Source: Actinophytocola oryzae (GTDB taxonomy: Bacteria; Actinomycetota; Actinomycetes; Mycobacteriales; Pseudonocardiaceae). From it: a stretch of DNA of 64,000 bases. How positions within the stretch are numbered: position 1 is the stretch's first letter; every line of letters starts with the position of its first letter. The stretch lies in NCBI RefSeq assembly GCF_004364325.1, contig NZ_SOCP01000014.1, forward strand, positions 124,001-188,000, written 5' to 3'. Positions 53,386-63,042 of this stretch are shown here, in pieces. The position numbers and the translations under genes are program-made. The notes below the pieces were generated by a model. The model was given only the letters and a program-made list of their open reading frames with translations. It did no database searches and was not told the origin of the DNA.

Positions 53386-55604
53386 CGATGACGGTGGCGC
53401 CGGAGCACGCAGAGCTCGAGCTGACGATCGGGGGCATGACCTGCGCCGCGTGCGCGATGCGGGTCGAGAAGAAGCTGAACAGGCTCGACGGTGTGACCGC
53501 CACGGTCAACTACGCCACCGAGAAGGCGACCGTGCGGTTCCCCTCGGGAGTCGAACCACGCGAGCTCGTCGCACAGGTCGAGGCCGCGGGCTACTCGGCA
53601 CACCTACCCGAACCGGCGGCAACCGCCGAGTCCGAACAGGACGGTGCACTGCGTTCGTCGCGCCGACGACTTGTCGGTGCGATCCTCCTGTCCACACCGG
53701 TGATCTTGCTGGCGATGGCCCCGGCGCTGCAGTTCCCGTACTGGCAGTGGCTCTCGCTCGCGTTGGCCGCGCCGGTGGTGTCGTGGGCGGCCTGGCCCTT
53801 CCACCGCGCTACCTGGCTGAACCTGCGCCACGGTGCGGCGAGCATGGACACGCTGATCTCGATCGGCACCCTGGCCGCCTTCGGCTGGTCGCTGTACGCC
53901 CTGGTCTTCGGCACCGCGGGCACCCCGGGCATGAAGCATCCGTTCACGCTGACTCTCCAGGCCACGGGCGGCAGCGGCAGTATCTATCTCGAGGTGGCCG
54001 CCGGGGTCACCGCGTTCATCCTGGCCGGCCGGCACTTCGAGGCGCGGGCCAAGCGGCGTTCGGGGGCGGCGTTGCGGGCTCTGCTCGAACTGGGCGCCAA
54101 GGACGTCGCCGTGCTGCGGGACGGAGCCGAGTGGCGGATCCCGGTCCGCGCGCTCGCGGTGGGCGACCGGTTCGTGGTGCGGCCCGGCGAGAAGATCGCC
54201 ACCGACGGCGTGGTCGAGGAGGGCAGCTCCGCGGTCGACGCGAGCATGCTGACCGGCGAGTCCGTCCCGGTGGAGGTGTCCACACAGGACGCGGTGGTCG
54301 GTGGGACGGTCAACGCGGGCGGCCGGTTGGTCGTGCGTGCCACCCGGATCGGCGCCGACACCCAGCTGGCGCGGATGACGAGACTGGTGGTGGACGCCCA
54401 GGCCGGCAAGGCACGCGTGCAGCGGTTGGCCGACCGGGTGGCGGCGGTCTTCGTGCCGATCGTGATCGGGCTGTCGGTTGGCACCCTCACGTTCTGGCTC
54501 GGTGTCGGTGAGCCCGCGACGGTCGCGTTCACGGCCGCGGTCGCGGTGCTGATCATCGCCTGTCCGTGCGCGCTCGGTCTGGCGACCCCGACCGCGTTGC
54601 TGGTCGGCACCGGTCGGGGTGCCCAGCTGGGTGTCCTGATCAGGGGGCCGGAAGTCCTCGAGTCCACTCGCCGGGTGGACACCGTCGTCCTGGACAAGAC
54701 CGGCACCGTCACCACCGGCCGGATGTCCCTTGTGGACGTGCACACGGCCGGCGGCGTCGATCCGGTCGACGCGCTGCGGCTGGCCGGCGCGGTGGAGAAC
54801 GCCTCGGAGCACCCGATCGCCCGTGCCGTCGCCGACGCCGCCCGGGACAAGGTGGGTGAGCTGCCCGACGTCGAGACGTTCTCGAGCCAGGCCGGCCTCG
54901 GCGTGCGGGGAGTCGTGGACGGACACACGGTGGTCGTCGGCCGACCGGCTCTGGTGGCGCGGCACGGCGTGCCGCCCGAACTGGCGGCTGCCCAGGCTGA
55001 CGCGGAGGAACGGGGTCACACGGCGGTCCTCGCCGCGTGGGACGGACGGGTTCGCGCGGTTCTGGTGGTCGCGGACACGGTCAGGTCCACCTCGGCCGAC
55101 GCGGTCGCCCGGCTGCGGCGGCTCGGCCTGACCCCCGTGCTGCTGACCGGGGACAACGCGACCGTGGCCCGCTCGGTGGCGCACGAGGTCGGCATCGAGC
55201 AGGTGATCGCCGAGGCGCTGCCCGAGGACAAGCTCGCCGCGGTCACGCGTCTTCAGGCCGACGGCAAGGTCGTGGCGATGGTCGGCGACGGTGTCAACGA
55301 CGCGGCCGCGCTCGCGCGGGCCGACCTCGGACTGGCCATGGGCACCGGCACCGACGCCGCCATCGAGGCCGCCGACCTCACCCTGGTCCGCGGCGACCTC
55401 GGCGCGGCGGCCGACGCCATCCGGTTGTCCCGCCGCACCCTGGCGACGATCAAGGGCAACCTGTTCTGGGCGTTCGCCTACAACGCCGCCGCCGTGCCGC
55501 TCGCCGCCGCCGGCCTGCTCAACCCGATGATCGCAGGCGCCGCCATGGCGTTCAGCTCGGCGTTCGTCGTCTCCAACAGCTTGCGGCTACGGCGTTTCCG
55601 CTAG
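53382..55604 (+). CDS. Cu(+) P1B-type ATPase with N-terminal HMA domain
   Basis: The 740-aa protein has an HMA domain with [15 protein letters not shown] (Cys21, Cys24). The A-domain loop is [12 protein letters not shown], and CPC is at residues 394-396 ([19 protein letters not shown]). The phosphorylated Asp438 is in [12 protein letters not shown], with [11 protein letters not shown] and [12 protein letters not shown] further on. The last helices contain [10 protein letters not shown] and [14 protein letters not shown], the YN and MxxSS signature of Cu(+) pumps. It could export copper or load secreted cuproproteins. Sharing a promoter class with metallophore genes favours a role in metal balance under limitation or stress. 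Confidence 0.93.
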   Translation: MTMTVAPEHAELELTIGGMTCAACAMRVEKKLNRLDGVTATVNYATEKATVRFPSGVEPRELVAQVEAAGYSAHLPEPAATAESEQDGALRSSRRRLVGAILLSTPVILLAMAPALQFPYWQWLSLALAAPVVSWAAWPFHRATWLNLRHGAASMDTLISIGTLAAFGWSLYALVFGTAGTPGMKHPFTLTLQATGGSGSIYLEVAAGVTAFILAGRHFEARAKRRSGAALRALLELGAKDVAVLRDGAEWRIPVRALAVGDRFVVRPGEKIATDGVVEEGSSAVDASMLTGESVPVEVSTQDAVVGGTVNAGGRLVVRATRIGADTQLARMTRLVVDAQAGKARVQRLADRVAAVFVPIVIGLSVGTLTFWLGVGEPATVAFTAAVAVLIIACPCALGLATPTALLVGTGRGAQLGVLIRGPEVLESTRRVDTVVLDKTGTVTTGRMSLVDVHTAGGVDPVDALRLAGAVENASEHPIARAVADAARDKVGELPDVETFSSQAGLGVRGVVDGHTVVVGRPALVARHGVPPELAAAQADAEERGHTAVLAAWDGRVRAVLVVADTVRSTSADAVARLRRLGLTPVLLTGDNATVARSVAHEVGIEQVIAEALPEDKLAAVTRLQADGKVVAMVGDGVNDAAALARADLGLAMGTGTDAAIEAADLTLVRGDLGAAADAIRLSRRTLATIKGNLFWAFAYNAAAVPLAAAGLLNPMIAGAAMAFSSAFVVSNSLRLRRFR

Positions 55605-55644
55605 AGCGAGCCGTGGCCGCCGACCGAAAGGACCTCACACGGAC

Positions 55645-55851
55645 ATGACCGAATCGATCTACATCGTCAACGGCATGAGCTGCGGGCACTGCGCCGCCTC
55701 GGTGACCGAGGAGGTCGGCGGGCTCGACGGCGTGCGCGGGGTCCAGGTCGACGTCGACACCGGCCGGGTGGTCGTCACCAGCGAGGCGCCGCTGCCTGTC
55801 GAGCAGGTCGTCCACGCGGTGCGGGAGGCCGGTTTCGAGGTCGCCGGCTGA
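55645..55851 (+). CDS. CopZ-like copper chaperone
   Basis: The 68-aa protein is a single HMA domain, SIYIVNGMSCGHCAASVTEE, with metal-binding Cys in MSCGHC. It follows the copper ATPase by 40 bases and is about the normal size. It should carry Cu(+) to the ATPase. ATG 55645 is preceded by an AAAGGA stretch. Confidence 0.92.
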   Translation: MTESIYIVNGMSCGHCAASVTEEVGGLDGVRGVQVDVDTGRVVVTSEAPLPVEQVVHAVREAGFEVAG

Positions 55852-55899
55852 GTCCGGGCGGGCCCGCCGCGGCATCGCCACGAAGTTTTTCGAACTGCC

Positions 55900-55932
55900 G
55901 GGAACTTCCACCCGGTCGTGGACGACTTGTGG
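55900..55932 (+). promoter_or_regulatory. ECF promoter, DUF5134/PepSY operon
   Basis: GGGAAC (55900-55905), 17 bases, then CGACTTGTGG (55923-55932). The -35 extension TTCCAC is shared with the copper operon promoter. The start codon at 55964 is 37 bases downstream and has its own ribosome binding site (GAGGAG). Confidence 0.8.
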
Positions 55933-55963
55933 GCACCGAGTGTGGTGAGTGTGAGGAGATGTC

Positions 55964-56629
55964 GTGTTTGCCTCGACCGCGCTGTCTTTCGTGTTCACTG
56001 TGGTGTTCGCCGTGACCGGGATCTACTCGTTGGCTCGACTGGCCGCGGTGCTGGCCGGTGAGGGCACGCCGGAGGACCGGCTCGTCGAGCTGTTCCACCT
56101 GGTGATGAGCCTCGCGATGGTAGGGATGGCGTGGGCGTTCGTCGGCGGCCCGGAGACCACGGGCGGCCGAGCGCAGATCGTCTTCTTCGGCGCGTTCACG
56201 ATCTGGTTCGTCTACCGCGCCGCGACGCACAGCCGTCTCACGAACGGCTACCACTTCGTGATGGCCGCGGCGATGACCTGGATGGTCGCCGCCATGCCGC
56301 TGATGATGGGGACCTCCGGCGGCTCCTCCGGTGGGGGCGGTCACCACGGCTCCGCCGCGCCGTCGGAGATGCCCGGCATGGACGGCCCCGCGACGGTGAC
56401 CCCCACGCCCGGCTGGGTGACCGCGGTGACCATCGGGTTCGCCGTCCTGCTGCCGGCTGCCGCCGGTTGGTGGGCGCTTCGCGTCCTCCGCACCGACGAG
56501 GAGGCTCGCCCGGCGTCGAGCGGCGGCGTCGCGACTCTCGCCCCGGCCGTCCCGCGAGTCCGGATCGACGTGGGCTGTCACGTACTGATGAGTCTCGGCA
56601 TGGCCGGGATGCTCGTCGCGATGCTCTGA
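55964..56629 (+). CDS. DUF5134 membrane protein
   Basis: The 221-aa protein from GTG 55964 (GAGGAG seven bases upstream) has about six helices: ALSFVFTVVFAVTGIYSLAR, FHLVMSLAMVGMAWAFV, YHFVMAAAMTWMVAAMPLMM and a C-terminal CHVLMSLGMAGMLVAML. A loop rich in Gly, Ser, His and Met (GGGHHGSAAPSEMPGMDG) and many Met and His residues in the helices suggest copper or another soft metal. DUF5134 has no proven function. It is joined by promoter class to the copper operon and precedes a PepSY protein. Confidence 0.85.
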   Translation: MFASTALSFVFTVVFAVTGIYSLARLAAVLAGEGTPEDRLVELFHLVMSLAMVGMAWAFVGGPETTGGRAQIVFFGAFTIWFVYRAATHSRLTNGYHFVMAAAMTWMVAAMPLMMGTSGGSSGGGGHHGSAAPSEMPGMDGPATVTPTPGWVTAVTIGFAVLLPAAAGWWALRVLRTDEEARPASSGGVATLAPAVPRVRIDVGCHVLMSLGMAGMLVAML

Positions 56630-56657
56630 AACCCCTGCACACGGAGAGGACATCCCC

Positions 56658-58103
56658 ATGTCCGAACAGGTCGATTCGCGGGTTGACCAGGAACCGCCGG
56701 AGCCCGACGAGCTGCCCGTGCCGTCCCAGCGCGGCCGGAACTTCTCCTGGTGGTCGGACCTGCGTCCGCTGGTCCTGCGCCTGCACTTCTACGTCGGTGT
56801 CCTCGTCGGCCCGTTCATCCTCGTCGCCGCGATAACCGGGCTGCTGTACACCATCACCCCGCAGCTCGACCAGATCATGTACGACGACGCACTGCACGTG
56901 CCCGTCGGGACGAACCAGCTCGACCTGCGTGACCAGGTCGAGGCCGCGTCGGCCGCGGTTCCGAACGGGACGGTCACCGAGATCCGCCCGCCGATCGCCC
57001 CGGACTCGACCACCCGGGTCACGTTCGCCGCGCCGGGCGTGGCCGAGGACTACGCGCGGACCGCGTTCGTCGACCCCTACACCGGCAAGGTCACCGCCGT
57101 CCTCGACACCTTCGGCGAATGGCTCCCGGCGCGGGCGTGGATCGACACGCTCCACCGCACCCTGCACCTCGGGCAGGTCGGCCGGATGTACACGGAGCTG
57201 GCCGCAAGCTGGCTCTGGGTGCTGGCGCTCTCGGGCATCGCCATCTGGACCGTCCGACGGCGCCGCACCGCCAAGGTCCGGCGCACCCTGCTCCCGGAAC
57301 GCTCCGCCCGCGGCCGCGCACGGCTGCGGTCCTGGCACGGCTCCGTCGGGCTCTGGATCGCCATCGGCATGCTGGTGCTCTCCGTGACCGGGCTGACGTG
57401 GTCGACCTTCGCGGGCGCCAACGTGAGCGCACTGCGAGCCGATCTCGACTGGACGACACCGCAGGTGTCCCAGGAGCTGCCCACGGGATCGGGCACGGCC
57501 GCGGCCACCGACCCCGACGAGCTCGGCGAGACCGCCGACCGGGTGCTGGCCGCCGCACACGAGGCAGGCATGACCGACCCGGTGGCGATCACCCCGGCCG
57601 CGGAAGCCGGTCAGGCCTGGCGGGTGGCACAGGTCAAGCGCTCACTGCCACTGCGCCAGGACGCGATGGCGATCGACCCGTCGACCGGACAGGTGCTCGA
57701 CACGGTCCGGTTCGCCGACTGGCCCCTCATGGCACAGGCCGCCACCGCGGGCATCTCCCTGCACATGGGCATCCTGTTCGGGATCACCAACCAGCTCCTG
57801 CTGGTCGTCCTGGCCGTGGGCATCATCTTCGTCGTCCTCTGGGGCTACCGCATGTGGTGGCTCCGCCGCCCGACCCGCCCGGGCGCGACCGCCCCCGGCG
57901 GAAAGCTGAAGCCCAGCGCCGCGTCAGTCGGCGTGGCCGCCGCGGTGGCCATCGCACTGGGCGTCTTCTTCCCGGTCTTCGGCGTCTCGCTGCTGGCCTT
58001 CCTCGTCGGCGACGCCCTGTGGCAACACCTGCGACCGCCCCGCCCCGGTGTCCCGGAGGATGCCGACGACACTGCCGACGCCCCGGGTGCTCAGCTCCGG
58101 TAG
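56658..58103 (+). CDS. PepSY-associated TM protein
   Basis: The 481-aa protein is a PepSY_TM membrane protein: PLVLRLHFYVGVLVGPFILV with AAITGLLY, YDDALHVPVG, WIDTLHRTLHLGQVGRMYTE, LRSWHGSVGLWIAIGMLVLS and a second PepSY-like segment (SLPLRQDAMAIDPSTGQVLD). Conserved His residues on several helices could bind haem, as in the related metal-siderophore reductases. Placed in this regulon, a role in reducing imported metal complexes or Cu(II) is a reasonable inference. ATG 56658 has GGAGAGG upstream. Confidence 0.88.
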   Translation: MSEQVDSRVDQEPPEPDELPVPSQRGRNFSWWSDLRPLVLRLHFYVGVLVGPFILVAAITGLLYTITPQLDQIMYDDALHVPVGTNQLDLRDQVEAASAAVPNGTVTEIRPPIAPDSTTRVTFAAPGVAEDYARTAFVDPYTGKVTAVLDTFGEWLPARAWIDTLHRTLHLGQVGRMYTELAASWLWVLALSGIAIWTVRRRRTAKVRRTLLPERSARGRARLRSWHGSVGLWIAIGMLVLSVTGLTWSTFAGANVSALRADLDWTTPQVSQELPTGSGTAAATDPDELGETADRVLAAAHEAGMTDPVAITPAAEAGQAWRVAQVKRSLPLRQDAMAIDPSTGQVLDTVRFADWPLMAQAATAGISLHMGILFGITNQLLLVVLAVGIIFVVLWGYRMWWLRRPTRPGATAPGGKLKPSAASVGVAAAVAIALGVFFPVFGVSLLAFLVGDALWQHLRPPRPGVPEDADDTADAPGAQLR

Positions 58104-58345
58104 GACTCGGGGAGGTAGGCCGTCTCGCCGGGTGTGACCGCCGTTTCCTGCAGGCGCAACGCGGCGGTGAGGATGCGCTGCTGCTGGGCGGTGTCCTTCG
58201 GCGCGCCGAGAGCGGCACCCATCGGGGTGTCGGCCGTCGCGATGCGGGGCGCGCCCAGCTGCGCGGCGACCGTGGGCAGGGACGCGATGATCACGGTGGG
58301 CATGCCTGCCTGCTCGATCAGCCGTTGCAGCACCACGGCGGCGCG
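58091..58345 (-). pseudogene. Glycine/sarcosine reductase B-like C-terminal fragment
   Basis: The minus-strand frame reads QRLIEQAGMPTVIIASLPTV, APRIATADTPMGAALGAPKD and QRILTAALRLQETAVTPG before a stop at 58091. This matches the C-terminal part of GrdB-like reductase proteins. The first three quarters are missing. The 5' side abuts the CGNR fragment at about 58345. It overlaps the PepSY 3' end by 13 bp. Confidence 0.65.
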
Positions 58346-58569
58346 GTGGCAGCGCAGGCATCGCCGACCGGGTCGCCGCGACCACCTCGGCGGCCCTGCT
58401 GTCCGTGATCGCCGAGGGCGGCGCGGACCGAATGCGCGTGTGCGACGCCGAGGGCTGCCAGAACGCCTTCGTGGACCTCTCCCGCAACGGGTCACGCCGC
58501 TTCTGCAGCTCCCGTGCCTGCGGGAACCGCACGCACGCCGCCGCCTACCGGGCCCGCCGACGCGAGTAG
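58346..58569 (+). pseudogene. CGNR zinc-finger protein C-terminal fragment
   Basis: The plus-strand frame ends RVCDAEGCQNAFVDLSRNGS then RRFCSSRACGNRTHAAAYRA and a stop at 58569. This is the four-Cys CGNR finger of ABATE-type regulators. The N-terminal domain is lost at the junction with the reductase fragment, so both divergent genes lost their 5' ends together. The 180 bases from 58570 to 58750 hold no recognisable gene. Confidence 0.75.
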
Positions 58570-58750
58570 CAGCGGTCGACGACGTGTGGTGCGCGCGAGA
58601 GCCCTGTCCACACACTCGACGAAGCCGGCGGATGGCTGCTTTTGGCATTCCGTTCCACGCCTGGCCGTCGGAGGTGGGGCCCGTGGAAATAATTCCGCTC
58701 CGCGATCGTTCTCACAGTCCAAGGTCGCGTACGGACGAGTGGAGCGGTGA

Positions 58751-59854
58751 GTGTCGGAACCACGTGTGGCAGCCGCGCCGGCTGAGCGGGTGCGAACGCT
58801 GGAGTTGTTCTTCGACCTGGTCTTCGTGTTCACGATCACCCAGGTCGCGGCGGTGCTCACCGCGGCGCCGGACGGGACGGGGCTGTTCAGGACGGTCGTG
58901 CTGCTCGGGCTCGTCTGGTGGATGTACGGCGGGTACGCGTGGCTCACCAACTCGCTCGACCTCGAGCGGACCGGGCCGCGGCTACTGCTGCTCACCGGCA
59001 TGGCCGCGTACTTCGTCATGTCGCTCGCGGTGCCCAGGTTCTTCGACGACGGGCCGTTCGGGCTCGTCATGGGCCTGGCCTACCTGGTCGTCGTGGTGGT
59101 GCACGCGGTGGGCTTCCTCGGCACGTCGGGCCGCGCCGGCATCGCGCGGATCGGGCCGGTGAACGTGCTCGGCGCGCTGCTCGTCGTGACCGCGGGGATC
59201 GTGCCACCGGACGCGCGTGTGTGGGTGCTGCTCGGGGCGGTCGCGGTGGCGTGGTCATCGCCTGCCCTGGTGGGAATCGGCGGGTTCGCCGTCGGTGCGG
59301 GGCACTTCGTCGAGCGTCACGGGCTCGCCCTGATCATCCTGCTCGGCGAGTCGATCATCGCGGTCGGGACCGCGGCGTCCCACGACGGGCACGTGCTGAC
59401 CATGATCGCGGGTCCGCTGCTCGCGCTCGCGGTCAGCGCGAGCCTGTGGTGGCTGTACTTCGACCGCGAGGAACGGGACAGCGAGGCGCTGCTCGACGAG
59501 ATGCCGCCCGACCGGCGTGGCCGCGCCGCGCTGGCGTCGTTCGGCCACTCGTACCTGGTGATCATCGCCGGGGTGACGGTGGCCGCGGTCGGCATGAAGA
59601 AGGCGGTCACCTACCTCGACGAGCCGCTGCACGGCCTTGCGCTGTGGCTGATGCCGCTCGGCGTGGCCGGCTGTCTGGTCGGCCTCGCGCTCTTCCACCG
59701 CGCCCTCACCCCGAGCTGGCCATGGCGCAGGCTCGTCGCGGCGGCCGCGGTGCTGCTGTGCGTGCCCGCCGGGCTCGTCGGCGGTTGGCTCATGCTCGCC
59801 GTCGCCGTGGTCGTGCTCGGCGCGCTGATCGGCGGCGAGCGCGGCCGGGGGTAG
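58751..59854 (+). CDS. Low-temperature requirement A (LtrA) family protein
   Basis: The 367-aa protein from GTG 58751 has about ten helices and the LtrA signatures RTLELFFDLVFVFTITQVAA, WWMYGGYAWLTNSLDLER, FVERHGLALIILLGESIIAV and SLWWLYFDREER. LtrA proteins are membrane proteins of poorly defined role. It stands alone, convergent with the large secreted protein gene that ends at 59894. Confidence 0.9.
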   Translation: MSEPRVAAAPAERVRTLELFFDLVFVFTITQVAAVLTAAPDGTGLFRTVVLLGLVWWMYGGYAWLTNSLDLERTGPRLLLLTGMAAYFVMSLAVPRFFDDGPFGLVMGLAYLVVVVVHAVGFLGTSGRAGIARIGPVNVLGALLVVTAGIVPPDARVWVLLGAVAVAWSSPALVGIGGFAVGAGHFVERHGLALIILLGESIIAVGTAASHDGHVLTMIAGPLLALAVSASLWWLYFDREERDSEALLDEMPPDRRGRAALASFGHSYLVIIAGVTVAAVGMKKAVTYLDEPLHGLALWLMPLGVAGCLVGLALFHRALTPSWPWRRLVAAAAVLLCVPAGLVGGWLMLAVAVVVLGALIGGERGRG

Positions 59855-59893
59855 CGGGCGGCGCACTCGCCGTCGCTGGTCCGCCGGCGTGGC

Positions 59894-62857
59894 TCAGAGG
59901 CGTTCTATCCAGATGTTGCGGAACCGGGGGTTGGCGCCGGGATCGCCGTGGTCCTGGAGCTTGACGTGGCCGGGCGCGGGCGTTTCCGGTCTGCCCGCGC
60001 CGGTGGGGCCGTCGACGGGGACGTCGTCGTGCACCAGCATTCCGTTCCACCGGACGGTGATCCGCGCGTTCTCGACCTTGGTGCCGCTGCTGTCGAAGCG
60101 GGCCGCGTGGAACTCGAGGTCGTAGGTCTGCCAGGTGCCCGGCGGAGTGGCCGCGTTCACGTCCGGCGCCTTCTTCCGGTAGATCGCGCCTGCCGAGTCG
60201 AACACCGGTGGCAGGCCGTAGGACTCCAGCACCTGCAGCTCGTAGCTCTCCTGGATGTACACGCCACTGTTGCCGCGTGCCTGGCCCGTGACCTCCGGCG
60301 GGTAGTCCGGCTCAAGCCACTCGACGTGCATCCGGAAGTCGCCGTAGGTGTCCTTCGTGCGGATGTCGCCGCCGCTCGACTCCACCGAGCCGTCCGCGAC
60401 GGGCCACGTCGCCGGGCCGCCTGCCGTCGACTCCCAGGCGTCCAGGTTGTCGCCGTCGAACAGGGTCTCCCGGGTCGACGGGGTGACGGTGAGCTTGTCC
60501 AGGTTCACGTGTCCGGTGTCGGTCGGGTCGTACGCGTAGGTGATGGTGTTCGCGCCCGGGTTGAGCGTCACCGTCTCCACGTGGGTCGCCCACGTGTCCC
60601 AGCCGACCGTGCTGGCCAGCCAGATCTGCTTCTGCTTCACGCCGTTGACGTACAGGCTCATCGACCTGGGGAGGGGGTTCGGGTCGGAGTTCTGTCCGTT
60701 CGCGTACCGCAGTGCGAGGTCGTACGTGCCTGCGCTGCCCGCGCGCACCGAGAACCTGGTGCTGGTGCCCGGAGCCCAGTTGTGGTCGACGAAACCGGCG
60801 CCGGAGTAGCCGGTGTGGTTGGTGTTCCACGCGGTACCGCCTGCCAGTGCGGCGGACTCGGCCTCGTACTCCGGGGGCGCCGTGGTGCCGTCGGGCAGCC
60901 GGTTGAGCGTGTACCACGCCTCGGTGCTCCACAGCTCCTCGCCGGATGCCGAGTCGAACGGCCGAGGTGAGTGCACGTACACCACGCGGCCCGGCTTCAG
61001 CCCTGCCACCCGCAGTGTCACCTTCCTGTGGTCCGGCGACAGCGTCGCCGAGGTGACGCCGAGGGTCTCCTGGTCGACCTTCGGGCCGCCGTACTGCGGG
61101 GTGGGTACGTACCGCCACTGTTCGGCCTCGTACTTCGCGACGAGGTCCCGCGCGGTCTCGTCGGACAGCGGCTGGGTGTACTCGAGTTCGAAGCCGCCGT
61201 CGACCGCGCGCATGGCGTGGATGTCGAACGCGTTGGTGCCGTTGAGGGTCAGCTTCTGCAGGCCGTATTTGAGCTTGCCGGTCTGGCCCCAGTTGCCGTC
61301 CGCGCCGATGCCGCCCGTGTAGATCGCGCCGTCCGGACCGAGGCTGATCCGGCTGACCCCGGACTCCAGTCCCTGCGTCATGCGGAACACCGCGCCCTGG
61401 TACTCGCCGCCGACCTTCTCCAGGTACGCGCGTTGCAGGCCGCCGTAGGTGACGTCGCCGAAGACCATCTGGCCCCTGAACACGCCGTCGGGCAACACGA
61501 TCGGATTGCTCGGCGAGTTGGAGATCTCGCCGTGCGGCAGCCAGAGCACGGGTTCGGTCACCGGCTCGCTGTCGTACGGGCCGTCCGGGTTCATGTGGTG
61601 GTTGTAGAAGGCGCCCTGCCTGATGCGCACCAACTTCGACGCGGGCACGTACATGCCCTGGTTGTCGGTGACGAAGACGTCGCCTTCCGGACCCCAGCCG
61701 ATGCCGTGCGGTGTGCGCAGCCCACCGGCCACGACGGACACCTCGCCGGTGTCCTTGTCGACCCTGAGGCTGGTGCCGCGGTTGGGCGCGGGCTGCGGGT
61801 CGGCGGTCGTGCCGCCGTGGTTCATGGCGATGCCGAGGTTGACGTAGAAGTACCCGTCCTCGTAGAGCATGCCGAACGCGAACTCGTGGTAGTTGCCGCT
61901 GAACGGCCAGGTCGCGACCCTGCGGTACTCGTCGGTGACCTCGTCGCCGTCGTTGTCCACGAGCGCGGTCAGGCCGGGTTTCTCGGACACGTAGATGGTG
62001 CCGTCGACGTACTTGAGCCCCATCGGCTCCTGGAGGTCGGTCGCGATCCGTTTCGTGGTCACCCTGGACGGGTCGGTGTTCCCGGTGACGCCGTCGACCA
62101 GGTACACCTCGCCGATCACGGACTCCTGGGCGCCGCCCCAGGTGGCGATGGCCAGGCGGCCGTCCGGCAGCCAGTCCATGCCGGTCACCTGCGGCTCGAA
62201 ACCGGCGGGCCGCAGGTTCGTCAGCGTGTAGTCCGGGTGCACGCCGGTCAGCGGCAGGCCGTCGCCCGGGGAGTCGGTGACGCCCTCGCACTCCTTGCGG
62301 CCGGGCGAGGTGACGCGGGTGACGCCCGCGTCGGTGCTCAGCACGCCGTTCGGCACGACGACGAACCCGGCCGCACCCGGCGGTCGCCACTCCAGCTTCA
62401 GCGCCTGGTCGAAGTCGCCGTCGAAGTGGTCGATCCGCAGCGCGTGGTAGCCCGTGGCCAGCTCGGCGGAACCGTCCTTCGGCGTTGCGCCGTGCCTGCC
62501 GGGGTGGTCGACCACGGTCGCGCCGTCGAGGAACAGCCTGGCGCCGTCGTCGCTGGTGAGCCGGAAGTCGTGGGTGCCGGCTGTGGTGATGTCGAGGTAG
62601 CCGGTGACCTCGGTGACGAACCTGTCCGTGAGGCCGAAGTCCTCGGCGGTGGACCAGTCGACCGTCGGCATCAGCTTGTCGATGTTGGGTGTCTGGCCGG
62701 GTTTGAGGGTGCAGTAGTCGTCCAGCGGCACCTGCACGTCGAACACCCGCAGGGTCACGCCCGGTTCCTGGGGCGGGAGGTCGGGTTGCGCGGAGGCCTG
62801 AACGGGGACGACCAGGAACGTGACGACCGCGGCGAGCAGGGCGACGGGCAGCCGCAT
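59894..62857 (-). CDS. Secreted PA14/sorbosone-dehydrogenase-like/CBM/DUF1080 protein
   Basis: The 987-aa protein has a signal peptide (LPVALLAAVVTFLVVPVQAS). In order come a PA14-like domain (about 60-170: TAGTHDFRLTSDDGARLFLD), a six-bladed glucose/sorbosone dehydrogenase-like propeller (about 220-570: GLRTPHGIGWGPEGDVFVTD, ISNSPSNPIVLPDGVFRGQM), a CBM6/35-type domain (about 680-800: YEAESAALAGG) and a C-terminal DUF1080 beta-sandwich (about 805-987: TLFDGDNLDAWES, NSGVYIQESYELQVLESYG). DUF1080 includes 3-keto-disaccharide hydrolases. The domains suggest binding and oxidation or cleavage of an extracellular sugar. Confidence 0.87.
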   Translation of the reverse strand: MRLPVALLAAVVTFLVVPVQASAQPDLPPQEPGVTLRVFDVQVPLDDYCTLKPGQTPNIDKLMPTVDWSTAEDFGLTDRFVTEVTGYLDITTAGTHDFRLTSDDGARLFLDGATVVDHPGRHGATPKDGSAELATGYHALRIDHFDGDFDQALKLEWRPPGAAGFVVVPNGVLSTDAGVTRVTSPGRKECEGVTDSPGDGLPLTGVHPDYTLTNLRPAGFEPQVTGMDWLPDGRLAIATWGGAQESVIGEVYLVDGVTGNTDPSRVTTKRIATDLQEPMGLKYVDGTIYVSEKPGLTALVDNDGDEVTDEYRRVATWPFSGNYHEFAFGMLYEDGYFYVNLGIAMNHGGTTADPQPAPNRGTSLRVDKDTGEVSVVAGGLRTPHGIGWGPEGDVFVTDNQGMYVPASKLVRIRQGAFYNHHMNPDGPYDSEPVTEPVLWLPHGEISNSPSNPIVLPDGVFRGQMVFGDVTYGGLQRAYLEKVGGEYQGAVFRMTQGLESGVSRISLGPDGAIYTGGIGADGNWGQTGKLKYGLQKLTLNGTNAFDIHAMRAVDGGFELEYTQPLSDETARDLVAKYEAEQWRYVPTPQYGGPKVDQETLGVTSATLSPDHRKVTLRVAGLKPGRVVYVHSPRPFDSASGEELWSTEAWYTLNRLPDGTTAPPEYEAESAALAGGTAWNTNHTGYSGAGFVDHNWAPGTSTRFSVRAGSAGTYDLALRYANGQNSDPNPLPRSMSLYVNGVKQKQIWLASTVGWDTWATHVETVTLNPGANTITYAYDPTDTGHVNLDKLTVTPSTRETLFDGDNLDAWESTAGGPATWPVADGSVESSGGDIRTKDTYGDFRMHVEWLEPDYPPEVTGQARGNSGVYIQESYELQVLESYGLPPVFDSAGAIYRKKAPDVNAATPPGTWQTYDLEFHAARFDSSGTKVENARITVRWNGMLVHDDVPVDGPTGAGRPETPAPGHVKLQDHGDPGANPRFRNIWIERL

Positions 62858-63042
62858 GGGCCCTCTCCTCGGAGACCGGAACGCGCCCCACGCTCCGATG
62901 CGCGACGACTGCGTTACTCACAGCAAACGGCAACTTTCGTCGGAGGTCAACCAAAGGCCGCGTGGAAAAGGGCCGCCCGTCCGGCCCACTGTGGACGTAT
63001 CGTCTACACGTCCGCACGTCGGTGAGGGTCGAGGGAGATGAC

